NCBI RefSeq assembly: GCF_003712195.1
Contig: NZ_RDSD01000018.1
Location: 1 to 64,000, forward strand
DNA: 64,000 nt
Direction of reading: 5' to 3'
Origin: Proteiniphilum sp. X52
Lineage (GTDB): Bacteria; Bacteroidota; Bacteroidia; Bacteroidales; Dysgonomonadaceae
A model generated the notes under the pieces. That model saw only the letters and a list, made by a program, of their open reading frames with translations, made no database searches and was not told the origin of the DNA. This document shows positions 1-8,046 of the stretch, in pieces (within the stretch, counting starts at the first letter, position 1; each line of letters starts with the position of its first letter). The translations under genes and the position numbers were made by a program.

Positions 1-59
1 ACAAAAGCAGCTTAAAAAATTAGGAAAAACTATCTTAACTAAAAGGAAAAATAGTCCAA

Positions 60-206
60 CTAAGTGGGAGTACTATATAGCACCGGGTTTTTCAGTGCTG
101 CGAAAGCGGGTGAGAACTGAAGAATGATCCCCTCTAATTCCGGATAACTCTTCAGTAGTTCAGCCACCTTTGTGTCGGGTGTGATATCGATTCTATCTCT
201 GCTCAT
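60..206 (-). pseudogene. DUF1858 domain protein, 3' truncated
   Basis: This 48-codon reading frame starts at 206 and overlaps the end of the DUF438 gene by 14 bases (ATGAGCAGAGATAG contains that gene's stop), which implies translational coupling. The visible start (MSRDRIDITPDTKVAELLK, then YPELEG and ALKNPV) matches the N-terminal half of DUF1858 proteins, small anaerobe proteins often found beside DUF438. In the family the NPVL segment continues for about 30 more residues. Here it turns into YSTPT and a stop, so homology ends near base 75-80. The AT-rich DNA to the left shows no relation to the family. I read this as a gene broken by an insertion or rearrangement whose other side lies outside the window. 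Confidence 0.7.
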
Positions 207-1428
207 ACGATAACAAACGTTGGTCGCCTTCCAGCTTTCGCATGGTGGTGATATCCTGTGTCACCTCCACCACACCGAGGTATTCACCCTCTTTCCCGCG
301 GACGGCGGAATATTCGATGTAAATAAAACGTCCCTGAAAATTCGACATCCAGAAAACAGCCTTGTTCTCTTTCCCGCTTTTGAAATCGGCGAGTATCTGC
401 TCCACTACATGCACGCTGCCGGGCGGGTGGCACATCCGCACATCGCGGCCAATGATGGACCGGTTGCGTTCGAAAACGCGGTTGGGACTGTGCGAGAAGA
501 AACGTACCTTGTCGTTCTTATCTACAAAGGTGATGTCGATCGGTAAGTGCAGGAACAGAGCCTCCAACTCGTCCAGATTGAATGCGCCTGAAGAGAGACG
601 GATGGCATCGGCTGTCACATATTCCTGTTTTTCCACCTTCACACCGCCCGGCGCCCATTCATCCACCGGATCGATCAGGCAATAACCAAATTCCGGCGTC
701 TCCTGATAGATTTTGTACCATTCATCTTCAGTAAGCGTATCCATAGACATCGGCAAGAGAATCTCTTCCTCTTTCATGATCATCCCGGCAATCATCTCTA
801 CCGTGTGGTCAAGCACCAACTGTATAATCGATTTTAACTCTTCCGCCCCGGAAATGGGTGATGCAAGCGCTTCATGCGAATTTTTCAGCAGTTCCCGCGT
901 CTCATCATGCTTGCCCCACATCACTTTGGGAGGGCCGGTAATCAGATGTTTTTCCAGAAACGGGAAAAGCTGGTATTCCTTCCGTTTGTAATGCTTGTCA
1001 ATATCGGAGAAGTTGTTGAAGATGGTGCGCAGTTGGAGCACATATCCGGGCACTTCCGCGTCGGAGATATTCGCAACCTTTTCCTTTACCTCCTCGTAGG
1101 CTTTGATCTGTTGCCGGATAGCCATATTCTCTTTCTTGAAAGTGTCTACCGGATGACCTGCAGGTATTTCTTTTGCCCCTTGCTGGTCAATGCTTCCGTC
1201 GAGTACGGCCGTATGCAGGTCGCAGAATTCAAGTATCTCCTGTTCAGTAAGTGCATGGCTGTTGATTAGTTCCTGCTCTACTTCCACTACTTCGTGATAG
1301 GGGATGCTTCTCAGCACTTCGATCAACCGTTGACGTAATATTTCGGGGTTGTCTCCTTCATGTAGCCTGAGAAGGAGGTGGCGCAGCATCTCTTTGCGCT
1401 GCGTTGAGTTATTGATGAATTCGCTCAT
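193..1428 (-). CDS. DUF438 / hemerythrin / PAS domain protein
   Basis: The 411-residue protein has three parts. Residues 1-75 form the DUF438 domain. Residues about 90-240 form a hemerythrin-like HHE helical bundle with His/Glu residues in HYKRKEYQLFPFLEKH, WGKHDETRELL and MKEEEILLP. Residues about 285-400 form a PAS domain with the usual FVDKNDKVRFFS and RSIIGRDVRMCHPP signatures. Such proteins are thought to sense oxygen, NO or redox state through a di-iron site and a bound ligand; the exact partner is unknown. It has no signal peptide or membrane segment, so it is cytoplasmic. It is second in an operon behind the cupin gene (36-base gap) and overlaps the DUF1858 fragment. Confidence is high for the family and low for a specific role. 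Confidence 0.92.
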   Translation of the reverse strand: MSEFINNSTQRKEMLRHLLLRLHEGDNPEILRQRLIEVLRSIPYHEVVEVEQELINSHALTEQEILEFCDLHTAVLDGSIDQQGAKEIPAGHPVDTFKKENMAIRQQIKAYEEVKEKVANISDAEVPGYVLQLRTIFNNFSDIDKHYKRKEYQLFPFLEKHLITGPPKVMWGKHDETRELLKNSHEALASPISGAEELKSIIQLVLDHTVEMIAGMIMKEEEILLPMSMDTLTEDEWYKIYQETPEFGYCLIDPVDEWAPGGVKVEKQEYVTADAIRLSSGAFNLDELEALFLHLPIDITFVDKNDKVRFFSHSPNRVFERNRSIIGRDVRMCHPPGSVHVVEQILADFKSGKENKAVFWMSNFQGRFIYIEYSAVRGKEGEYLGVVEVTQDITTMRKLEGDQRLLSYEQR

Positions 1429-1464
1429 ATATAAAGTTTATTTTACCGGTCAGTTCTTGCCTTC

Positions 1465-1794
1465 TTATTCTTCTCCGCGGATCATGGTGAGTAACATCTT
1501 GAATCGCTCCGCGGCTGTCAGTGCATGCGGTATATTGGCCGGCATAATAATACAGTCCCCTTTCTTCAGGAGATGGGGGGTGCCGTCGATCCGTATTTCC
1601 GCCTCACCATCCAGTATTTGTACAAAAGCGTCGTAGTTTGCGGTATGTTCGGTCAGTCCCTGGCCTTTATCGAAAGAGAAGAGAGTGATATTCCCGACTT
1701 TGTTTTTTGTAACTTGTTTGCTGACTACCCCGCCGGAAGCGTAATCTATCGATTCTTCGAGGGCGATGACTGTTGATTTTTCGTATGTTGCCAT
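1465..1794 (-). CDS. Cupin-fold protein
   Basis: This 109-residue single-domain beta-barrel protein shows both cupin motifs: motif 1 around GQGLTEHTANYDAFVQILDGEAEI and motif 2 around IIMPANIPHALTA. The His and Glu positions allow metal binding, but the second histidine of motif 1 is replaced, so metal content is uncertain. Small cupins of this kind commonly precede DUF438/DUF1858 genes in anaerobic Bacteroidetes; their substrate is not known. It is the first gene of the operon, with a roughly 100-base leader, a -7 box at 1901-1908 and an upstream CRP/FNR-like palindrome. An oxygen- or nitrosative-stress-linked role is inferred only from that context. Confidence 0.88.
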   Translation of the reverse strand: MATYEKSTVIALEESIDYASGGVVSKQVTKNKVGNITLFSFDKGQGLTEHTANYDAFVQILDGEAEIRIDGTPHLLKKGDCIIMPANIPHALTAAERFKMLLTMIRGEE

Positions 1795-1900
1795 AATTTC
1801 TGTTTTTTAGTTGTTAATTATACCGGATATTTTCAGATTGCTGTATATACCGGTAAATCCGATCTATATATGTTAGGTTTTAAAGACTACATGTTTCTTG

Positions 1901-1908
1901 CAAAAATA
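1901..1908 (-). promoter_or_regulatory. -7 box TATTTTTG for the cupin operon
   Basis: Read on the minus strand this is TATTTTTG, a match to the Bacteroidetes TAnnTTTG box. Transcription would start near 1894-1896 and give a leader of about 100 bases before the cupin start at 1794. Confidence 0.55.
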
Positions 1909-1929
1909 CTATTTAGAACCACTATAAAT

Positions 1930-1945
1930 TGTAACCGAAGTTACA
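1930..1945. promoter_or_regulatory. CRP/FNR-type operator palindrome
   Basis: TGTAACCGAAGTTACA is a perfect 6-4-6 inverted repeat, the size and symmetry of sites bound by Crp/Fnr-family dimers. Its centre lies about 42 bases upstream of the start predicted from the -7 box at 1901-1908, the class II activator position. The Crp/Fnr regulator encoded at 12083-12748 is a possible binder (inference). The rest of the gene-free stretch 1795-2220 shows only a short remnant of the start-codon repeat family near 2082-2094. Confidence 0.55.
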
Positions 1946-2181
1946 TAAACTGTGGTTTAATGTATTTTAATATGATTTATCGGGTGATTTTGATATAATC
2001 TGTCAGGTGATTTTGATTCTTTTTGACAACAATACTGCGCTAGAGGTGAAAAGTAGACTCTTTTCTGGAAGCATAATTCTCATGCTCGTTTCATCCTTGT
2101 AGGATTGTCAGTAGTTATGCCCCTATTTTCCGGATGGGAAACTATTTCCCCCTCGATCCATCTATAAATCGATATTTTGTA

Positions 2182-2189
2182 TACATTTG
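2182..2189 (+). promoter_or_regulatory. -7 box TACATTTG for the ECF sigma gene
   Basis: TACATTTG fits TAnnTTTG and lies 32 bases before the ATG at 2221. It supports that start over upstream in-frame codons, because an earlier start would lie at or before the promoter. Confidence 0.55.
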
Positions 2190-2220
2190 CACACGATATG
2201 CATGCAAATCACACCGTATT

Positions 2221-2811
2221 ATGAACGTTTCCGCTTCCGATCATACCAGCTTATTCACAAGATTCAAGAAAGGGGATGATAATGCATTTTCCTTTTTTTA
2301 TCAATTTTATATAAATGATTTGTACGCTTACGGAATAAGCTTGGGAGGGGAAAAAGAAGTTGTAAAGGATACCATTCAGGATATATTCCTGAAAATATAT
2401 TTCGAAGAAAAAGATTTTTCTTCTATCGATCACTTGAAGTATTTTTTACTGAAATCTCTTAAAAACAGGCTTTATAACATCTATAAATCTAAAGCTGTTT
2501 CGACCACTACCGATATTTCTGAAGATGTTCTCAGCTTTTCCATCACGACAACCGTATTAGATAGGATTATCGATGAAGAAGACCGCGTTATTATTAAACA
2601 GCAGATAGATGACCTCCTTTCAAAACTTACTTCCCGCCAAAAGGAAGCTATATATCTCCGTTTTATGCAGGAACTGGAATATGAGGAAATTGCCGAAATA
2701 ATGGATATAACACAACATGCCGCACGGAAGCTGATTTCCCGTTCCCTGAAACGGTTGAGGGACGACGAACAACTACTATTGATCTGTTTATTTATGCTGA
2801 TCTTTTCTTAA
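2221..2811 (+). CDS. ECF sigma factor of a SusCD locus
   Basis: This 196-residue sigma-70 family protein has region 2 around KKGDDNAFSFFYQFYINDLYAYG and VKDTIQDIFLKIY, and region 4 with a helix-turn-helix around YEEIAEIMDITQHAARKLISRSLKRL. It directs RNA polymerase to target promoters and is normally held inactive by the FecR-like protein encoded next. The start at 2221 is chosen because the -7 box sits just upstream; the longer in-frame extension is untranslated. The C-terminus ends in a short hydrophobic tail (LLLICLFMLIFS) not needed for sigma function, which might contact the membrane. It is the first gene of the sigma/FecR/SusC/SusD/GH43 set. Confidence 0.9.
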   Translation: MNVSASDHTSLFTRFKKGDDNAFSFFYQFYINDLYAYGISLGGEKEVVKDTIQDIFLKIYFEEKDFSSIDHLKYFLLKSLKNRLYNIYKSKAVSTTTDISEDVLSFSITTTVLDRIIDEEDRVIIKQQIDDLLSKLTSRQKEAIYLRFMQELEYEEIAEIMDITQHAARKLISRSLKRLRDDEQLLLICLFMLIFS

Positions 2812-2863
2812 TTTTCATTTTTTTTTGAGAAAATGGGTATAAAAAATTATTCCGTTTGTATAT

Positions 2864-3059
2864 ATAGAAACGAGCATGATAACTGTTCTCACACAAGAGC
2901 ATGATTAAAAGCGAGTTCCATACACCGACAAGAAAAAAATAAAATAATCGTATGAAACGAGCATGATAATCATTATCACAGAAGATCATGACTAAAGCGA
3001 TGTTGCCTCCGGTTTTGATATCAATGGAAGTCGGCGATTTCGCTTCGCTCAATTCCATA
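2864..3059 (+). repeat. Start-codon palindromic repeats, two tandem units
   Basis: Two units of the family lie between the sigma and FecR genes. Unit 1 spans 2864-2922: GAAACGAGC ... GCGAGTTCCATA around a GTTCTCACACAAGAGC hairpin. Unit 2 spans 2951-3059 and carries about 50 extra bases, including a GAAGTCGGCG stretch that resembles the 29-bp repeats at 32675. The unit starts are 87 bases apart. Each unit is followed after about 30 A-rich bases by ATGAAA: first the start of unit 2, then the ATG at 3091, which opens a 10-codon frame overlapping the FecR start. Confidence 0.7.
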
Positions 3060-3110
3060 TGACAACATTGAAAATAAATATTTTTAGTCAGATGAAAACA
3101 GACGGGATAA

Positions 3111-4301
3111 ATGCAGGCAGATAAATATATAAACTATACGGCGACAGATTTCCTCAAAGACAAGGATTTTATCAGGTGGCAGTTCTTAAGTGGTGAAGAA
3201 GACATGCTGTTTTGGAACGATGTTGTTGAAAAATATCCGTTTCTGACATTGCCGATAGAGGAGGCTATTATCCTGTATAAGGAGAACATCCGGTTCAATG
3301 ATTTCAGCATGTCCGATCCGGAAATATCGGCGTGCATCATTTCATTACAAAACCAGATTCGTCTTAAAAAGAAAAGAAGAAACTCAAAGCGTATTGTTTT
3401 GAGTATATCCGCCATAGCCGCGAGTGTTGCCATCATCCTATCCCTACCGCTTCTCTTCAACAAAAACAATAACGTGCAGGATATTTCCACCTTTGCCCGG
3501 GCATTACCTGACAGGAACGATTTCTATTCATCCGACACTAAACTGATCCTGTCGGAAAACAATACTGTCGCTTTAAATAACAAAGAATCTTCCATCCAAT
3601 ACGAAGAAGATGGGATAAAAGCTGACGACAACCTTATCCTAAAGGAAGAGTCGGCGCCTTATAACCAGTTGATCACACCTTATGGCAAACGCTCCGTCAT
3701 AACTTTCTCCGACGGGACAAAAGCATGGGTTAATGCGGGCAGCAGGCTTGTGTATCCTGCCGAATTCAGCAAAGGAAAAAGGGAGATCCATGTGGATGGG
3801 GAGATCTATATAGAAGTTGCCGAAGACAAGAAACGCCCGTTTGTGATAAAAACGAGGCAGGTGGATATCGAGGTATTGGGTACGAAGTTCAATGTGTCGG
3901 CATATCAAGCCGATAAAACAAATAGTGTTGTACTCTTATCCGGCTCGGTAAGCATTTCCTCCAACTCCCGGAAAAATAGTATCATCCTGAAACCGGATCA
4001 GATGTATTCCGATACCGGGGGGAGCCATACCGTTGAAAACGTGGATGCCGGCATCTATGTGTTATGGACACAAGGATTATATCAATTCGAAAGCGAGAAA
4101 TTGACTAATATCGTCACCCGCCTTGAGCGCTATTACGGCATACCGATCGAATGTGATGCCGCCTTGGCGGGCTTGAATTGTTCCGGAAAACTCGACCTGA
4201 AAGACGACATGAACAAATTGCTGGAGGAACTATCCCGCGCGTTACCCATAACGTGTCGGAAAAACACCGATGGGAGTTATGCGATAAGCGCGATATCCTG
4301 A
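3111..4301 (+). CDS. FecR-family anti-sigma factor
   Basis: This 396-residue inner-membrane regulator has a cytoplasmic N-terminus (about 1-95) that would bind the sigma factor. One membrane helix follows at about 96-113 (IVLSISAIAASVAIILSLPL). The periplasmic FecR domain is at about 190-300, with LITPYGKRSVITFSDGTKAW, NAGSRLVYP and VLGTKFNVSAY. A C-terminal DUF4974-type domain (about 325-396) receives the signal from the receptor's STN domain. It sits between its sigma factor and the SusC receptor, the usual order for trans-envelope signalling. The start at 3111 is slightly uncertain because the upstream region consists of repeats and an overlapping small frame. Confidence 0.92.
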   Translation: MQADKYINYTATDFLKDKDFIRWQFLSGEEDMLFWNDVVEKYPFLTLPIEEAIILYKENIRFNDFSMSDPEISACIISLQNQIRLKKKRRNSKRIVLSISAIAASVAIILSLPLLFNKNNNVQDISTFARALPDRNDFYSSDTKLILSENNTVALNNKESSIQYEEDGIKADDNLILKEESAPYNQLITPYGKRSVITFSDGTKAWVNAGSRLVYPAEFSKGKREIHVDGEIYIEVAEDKKRPFVIKTRQVDIEVLGTKFNVSAYQADKTNSVVLLSGSVSISSNSRKNSIILKPDQMYSDTGGSHTVENVDAGIYVLWTQGLYQFESEKLTNIVTRLERYYGIPIECDAALAGLNCSGKLDLKDDMNKLLEELSRALPITCRKNTDGSYAISAIS

Positions 4302-4447
4302 ATTTTAAACAACTGAATTTAAAAGGAAAATGCCTATGAAGAAAATCTGACTTGTAAAAAAGCAACCGGATGATAGGTTCAGTATCATCCGGCCAAGACT
4401 TAAATGTAAAACCAGTTAAAGTTTCAAATTTAAATCATGACAAATGT

Positions 4448-7400
4448 ATGACAAAAATCAAACACCTTGGCTTAAAAAAAGCTAATATTAGAAGGACTTG
4501 TCGAATTATGAGAGTATTTCTTTTATTCTTTACGTTGGGTATTAGTGTTTGCTTCTCCAATAACAGTTATTCCCAGTCGACAAAGATATCCCTTAACCTA
4601 AAGAACAAGACTGTTAAACAGGTCTTCTCCGAAATAGAAAAGAACAGCGAATTTATTTTCTTTTATCAGGACGATATTCTCGACGTGAACAGGAAAGTTA
4701 CGGTCAATACCGAAAACGGGACAATCGAGCAGATCCTCAACGAGGTCCTCAGCCCTACGGGGAATACATATTTTGTTTCCGACCGTTCCATTTACATTGT
4801 GAAAAAAGCCCCGGATAATATTGTGCATGAAGAAGATGTTGTCCAACAACAAAAAAAGACAATTACCGGCACCATTACCGATAAAGATGGAGCAGCCATT
4901 ATCGGTGCCAATATCGTGGAAAAAGGGACCACAAATGGGACCGTTACCGATGTAGATGGTCGCTACTCGTTGCAGGTGGAAAATAACGCCATACTTCAGG
5001 TTTCTTATATCGGCTATCTTTCACAGGAAATTAATACGGAAGGAAAAACTACATTGAATATCACTTTGCGTGAAGATACCAAAGCGTTGGACGAGTTGGT
5101 GGTTGTGGGATATGGAATACAAAAAAAAGTTAATCTTACTGGTGCTGTATCATCTGTTGATTTTTCTAAAGAATCAAAATCCCGTCCATTAGTGAATGCC
5201 GCACAAGCATTGAGTGGCTTAGCTCCAGGATTGCAAGTCATGCAGGGATCAGGGAATCCTTATTCTGAAAACTTCTCTTTGAATATTCGAGGCATCGGTA
5301 CACTCAATAACTCCAATCCATTGGTGTTGGTCGATGGTATGGAGCAATCCCTGGGCAATGTAAATCCCGTCGATATTGAATCTGTGTCTATTTTGAAAGA
5401 TGCTGCTTCTTGTGCTATTTATGGCAATCGGGGAGCCAATGGCGTGATTTTAATAACGACAAAGGCCGGAGGAAAGAAAGATAAAGTCAATATAGATGTC
5501 TCTACCAAATTATCCATAAATTCACCAATGAGAATTCCGAGACTGGTAAGCAACTACGCCGATTACATGGAACTAATCAATGAATCCTATACGAATCTGG
5601 GACGTCCGATTGCTTTCACCGACGCTACCATCAATTTATGGCGAGAAAAAGAAAAGGACCCTTATGGCTTCGCTGACTCCGGGTATCCCAACCATGTAGC
5701 ATATCCCAATACTGACTGGTACGATGTAATTTATGATAACAGTCTCATGCAAGAGCATACCATCCAGGCATCGGGAGCAACTGACAAGTCGGGTTATAAC
5801 TTTTCGTTTGGATATCTTGATAACCCCGGCATTCTGAAAGATTCAGGATTCAAACGTTTCTTCGTTCGTAGTAATGTCTATACAGATATTGCAAAGCGGC
5901 TGCGCGTAGGTAGTCGCATATGGGGTTATAACACCGATCGAGATCGTATTGGTACGGGCTCTTTGACCGGTATTGACATGACAAAAGTTGTACCGGGTAC
6001 CTATCCCTATTACGATGGAAAGTATGGAGCCCCTGAAGCCAACGAAGAAGACCCGCAATCGCATAATCCGCTGTGGGATATGAATTTTGAGCATGGAGAC
6101 ATGAAGTATACTCAAATATTTACCAACTTCTACACTTCTTTGAAATTCCTCAAACATTTCAGCTATGATTTTGGATTCTGGTACAAACATTACATTTATG
6201 ATGGAAAATATGCTTCAAATGCATTTCCGAAATGGAGTTTTGGCTTGAACGAAATCACAGCGAATCCCATCGACCTGAAAATCGCAACCACCGGTCAGAC
6301 CTATAATCGTGAGAATTATTGGAAATTAAATCATGTCCTTAATTATGCACAAAGTTTCGGAAAACACGATATTACAGCTATGGCCGGTGTCGAACAAGAA
6401 CGGTTTTGGAGCCGGACAGCAAACGTTACGCTGCAAGGATTGATCGATCCTGAAATAGATGACCTTGATGTAGGAACAGAGTACAAATCATCCTATGGGG
6501 CTAGTAACGAATATACTGCGCAGTCTTACTTCGGCAGAGCAACTTATGCATATGCCAGCCGCTACTTATTTGAAGTGAATATGCGTAATGACGGTTCCTC
6601 GAAATTTGCTCCGAATAATCGATGGGGTTTTTTCCCCGCAGTATCTGCCGGATGGAGAGTTTCCGAAGAGTCATTTATGAGCGGTAGTAGAAACTGGTTG
6701 GACAATTTCAAGATACGCGTTTCTTGGGGTAAACTTGGCAATAACAGCATTGGTAATTATGAGTGGCAACAGACATATGGTCTGGTGAACTATCCTTTTA
6801 ATAGCAGTACAAACCTGGGCCTTGCTCCCACAGCACAGGCAAATACTCATTTGCAATGGGAGAGGTCAACGACTACGGACATTGGTTTTGATTTTGGTGT
6901 ATTAAATAATCGACTATTCGGTACACTCGATTATTATAACAGGGAAACTTCCGGTATCCTTTATCGCCCCTCTATCATGTTGATAAATGGTAATATAACG
7001 GCTGCTCGTCAAAATATTGCAGAAGTTACAAACCAGGGGATGGAATTACAACTGACATGGAATGACCGTATTCATGATTTTCATTACAGCATCAGCGGTA
7101 ACGTTTCATACAATAGGAATCTGGTGAGTAAATATAAAGGAAAACTTGTGCGTGGTTGGCAAACAAATGAGAAAGGGGAGGAAGTATATGTGACGAATCT
7201 GGGGGATGTGTCAACAGGAACCACCAACCGTGTATTGGAAGGTCATATGATTAACGAATATTATATGCTGCAACCTTATCATGGCAATCAGAATTATTTC
7301 AACCAGGACGGCTCGGTTGATCCAAACGGAGGCCCCTCAACAGGGATGATTCGCACAGAAGATGATATGAAATGGTTGAATGCGATGGCCAATGCCGGTT

Positions 7401-8035
7401 ATACATTTTATCCGAACCAAAAAATAGGTAAAGATGGGATCTGGTATGGTGATTATATTTATGCAGATACCAATGGTGATGGTATTTATGGTAATACCCA
7501 TGATAACGATTTTGTTGGAAGTTCATCCATGCCCAAATGGAATTTCGGCACACAATTGACAGCGAGCTGGAAAGGGTTCGATATGTCAATGAATTGGTTT
7601 GGAGTGGCAGGAAACAAGCTTTATTTTTACCGTAATGGGCACAATGCCAGTACAACGATCAAGGGTTATGCCATAGGGAAAGGTGTCGCTGAGAATCACT
7701 ACTTCTATGATCCGGAAAATCCTTCAGATCCCCGGACCAATCTGTATTCAGACAACCCTCGTCTGACCAATAATTCCGGTAGCAGCCAAAGTGAATTGAC
7801 AAATACCAGGTGGTTGTATAAAGGAGATTTCTTGAAACTCAAAAATTTAACATTCGGATATACACTTCCGAAAAGCCTGGTACAAAAGATTTACATACAA
7901 AACATGCGTGTCTTCTTATCGGGGGAAAATCTATGGACAATTACCAGTTATCCCGGTATTGACCCCGAGATGCGTGCTTCTATAGGTTATTTGACTTACC
8001 GCCAACTCTCATTTGGCGCAAATATTACATTTTAA
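4448..8035 (+). CDS. SusC/RagA TonB-dependent outer-membrane receptor
   Basis: The start at 4448 (MTKIKHLGLKKANIRR) gives 1195 residues. A signal peptide (VFLLFFTLGISVCFSNNSYSQ) is followed by an STN domain (about 45-110) for contact with FecR. Next come a carboxypeptidase-regulatory-like domain (KTITGTITDKDGAAIIGANI), the plug with the SusC hallmark (DELVVVGYGIQKKVNLTGAV) and ILKDAASCAIYGNRGANGVI, and a long beta-barrel. It imports oligosaccharides together with the SusD lipoprotein 11 bases downstream. The STN domain marks it as a transducing receptor feeding the FecR/sigma pair upstream. The GH43 gene suggests an arabinose- or xylose-containing glycan, but specificity cannot be read from the sequence. 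Confidence 0.95.
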   Translation: MTKIKHLGLKKANIRRTCRIMRVFLLFFTLGISVCFSNNSYSQSTKISLNLKNKTVKQVFSEIEKNSEFIFFYQDDILDVNRKVTVNTENGTIEQILNEVLSPTGNTYFVSDRSIYIVKKAPDNIVHEEDVVQQQKKTITGTITDKDGAAIIGANIVEKGTTNGTVTDVDGRYSLQVENNAILQVSYIGYLSQEINTEGKTTLNITLREDTKALDELVVVGYGIQKKVNLTGAVSSVDFSKESKSRPLVNAAQALSGLAPGLQVMQGSGNPYSENFSLNIRGIGTLNNSNPLVLVDGMEQSLGNVNPVDIESVSILKDAASCAIYGNRGANGVILITTKAGGKKDKVNIDVSTKLSINSPMRIPRLVSNYADYMELINESYTNLGRPIAFTDATINLWREKEKDPYGFADSGYPNHVAYPNTDWYDVIYDNSLMQEHTIQASGATDKSGYNFSFGYLDNPGILKDSGFKRFFVRSNVYTDIAKRLRVGSRIWGYNTDRDRIGTGSLTGIDMTKVVPGTYPYYDGKYGAPEANEEDPQSHNPLWDMNFEHGDMKYTQIFTNFYTSLKFLKHFSYDFGFWYKHYIYDGKYASNAFPKWSFGLNEITANPIDLKIATTGQTYNRENYWKLNHVLNYAQSFGKHDITAMAGVEQERFWSRTANVTLQGLIDPEIDDLDVGTEYKSSYGASNEYTAQSYFGRATYAYASRYLFEVNMRNDGSSKFAPNNRWGFFPAVSAGWRVSEESFMSGSRNWLDNFKIRVSWGKLGNNSIGNYEWQQTYGLVNYPFNSSTNLGLAPTAQANTHLQWERSTTTDIGFDFGVLNNRLFGTLDYYNRETSGILYRPSIMLINGNITAARQNIAEVTNQGMELQLTWNDRIHDFHYSISGNVSYNRNLVSKYKGKLVRGWQTNEKGEEVYVTNLGDVSTGTTNRVLEGHMINEYYMLQPYHGNQNYFNQDGSVDPNGGPSTGMIRTEDDMKWLNAMANAGYTFYPNQKIGKDGIWYGDYIYADTNGDGIYGNTHDNDFVGSSSMPKWNFGTQLTASWKGFDMSMNWFGVAGNKLYFYRNGHNASTTIKGYAIGKGVAENHYFYDPENPSDPRTNLYSDNPRLTNNSGSSQSELTNTRWLYKGDFLKLKNLTFGYTLPKSLVQKIYIQNMRVFLSGENLWTITSYPGIDPEMRASIGYLTYRQLSFGANITF

Positions 8036-8046
8036 AAATAAGAGTT

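Noticed and set aside
1-59. End of a named insertion sequence at the left edge
   Set aside because: The AT-rich sequence shows no inverted end or transposase frame that I can recognise, so only a truncation junction is reported.
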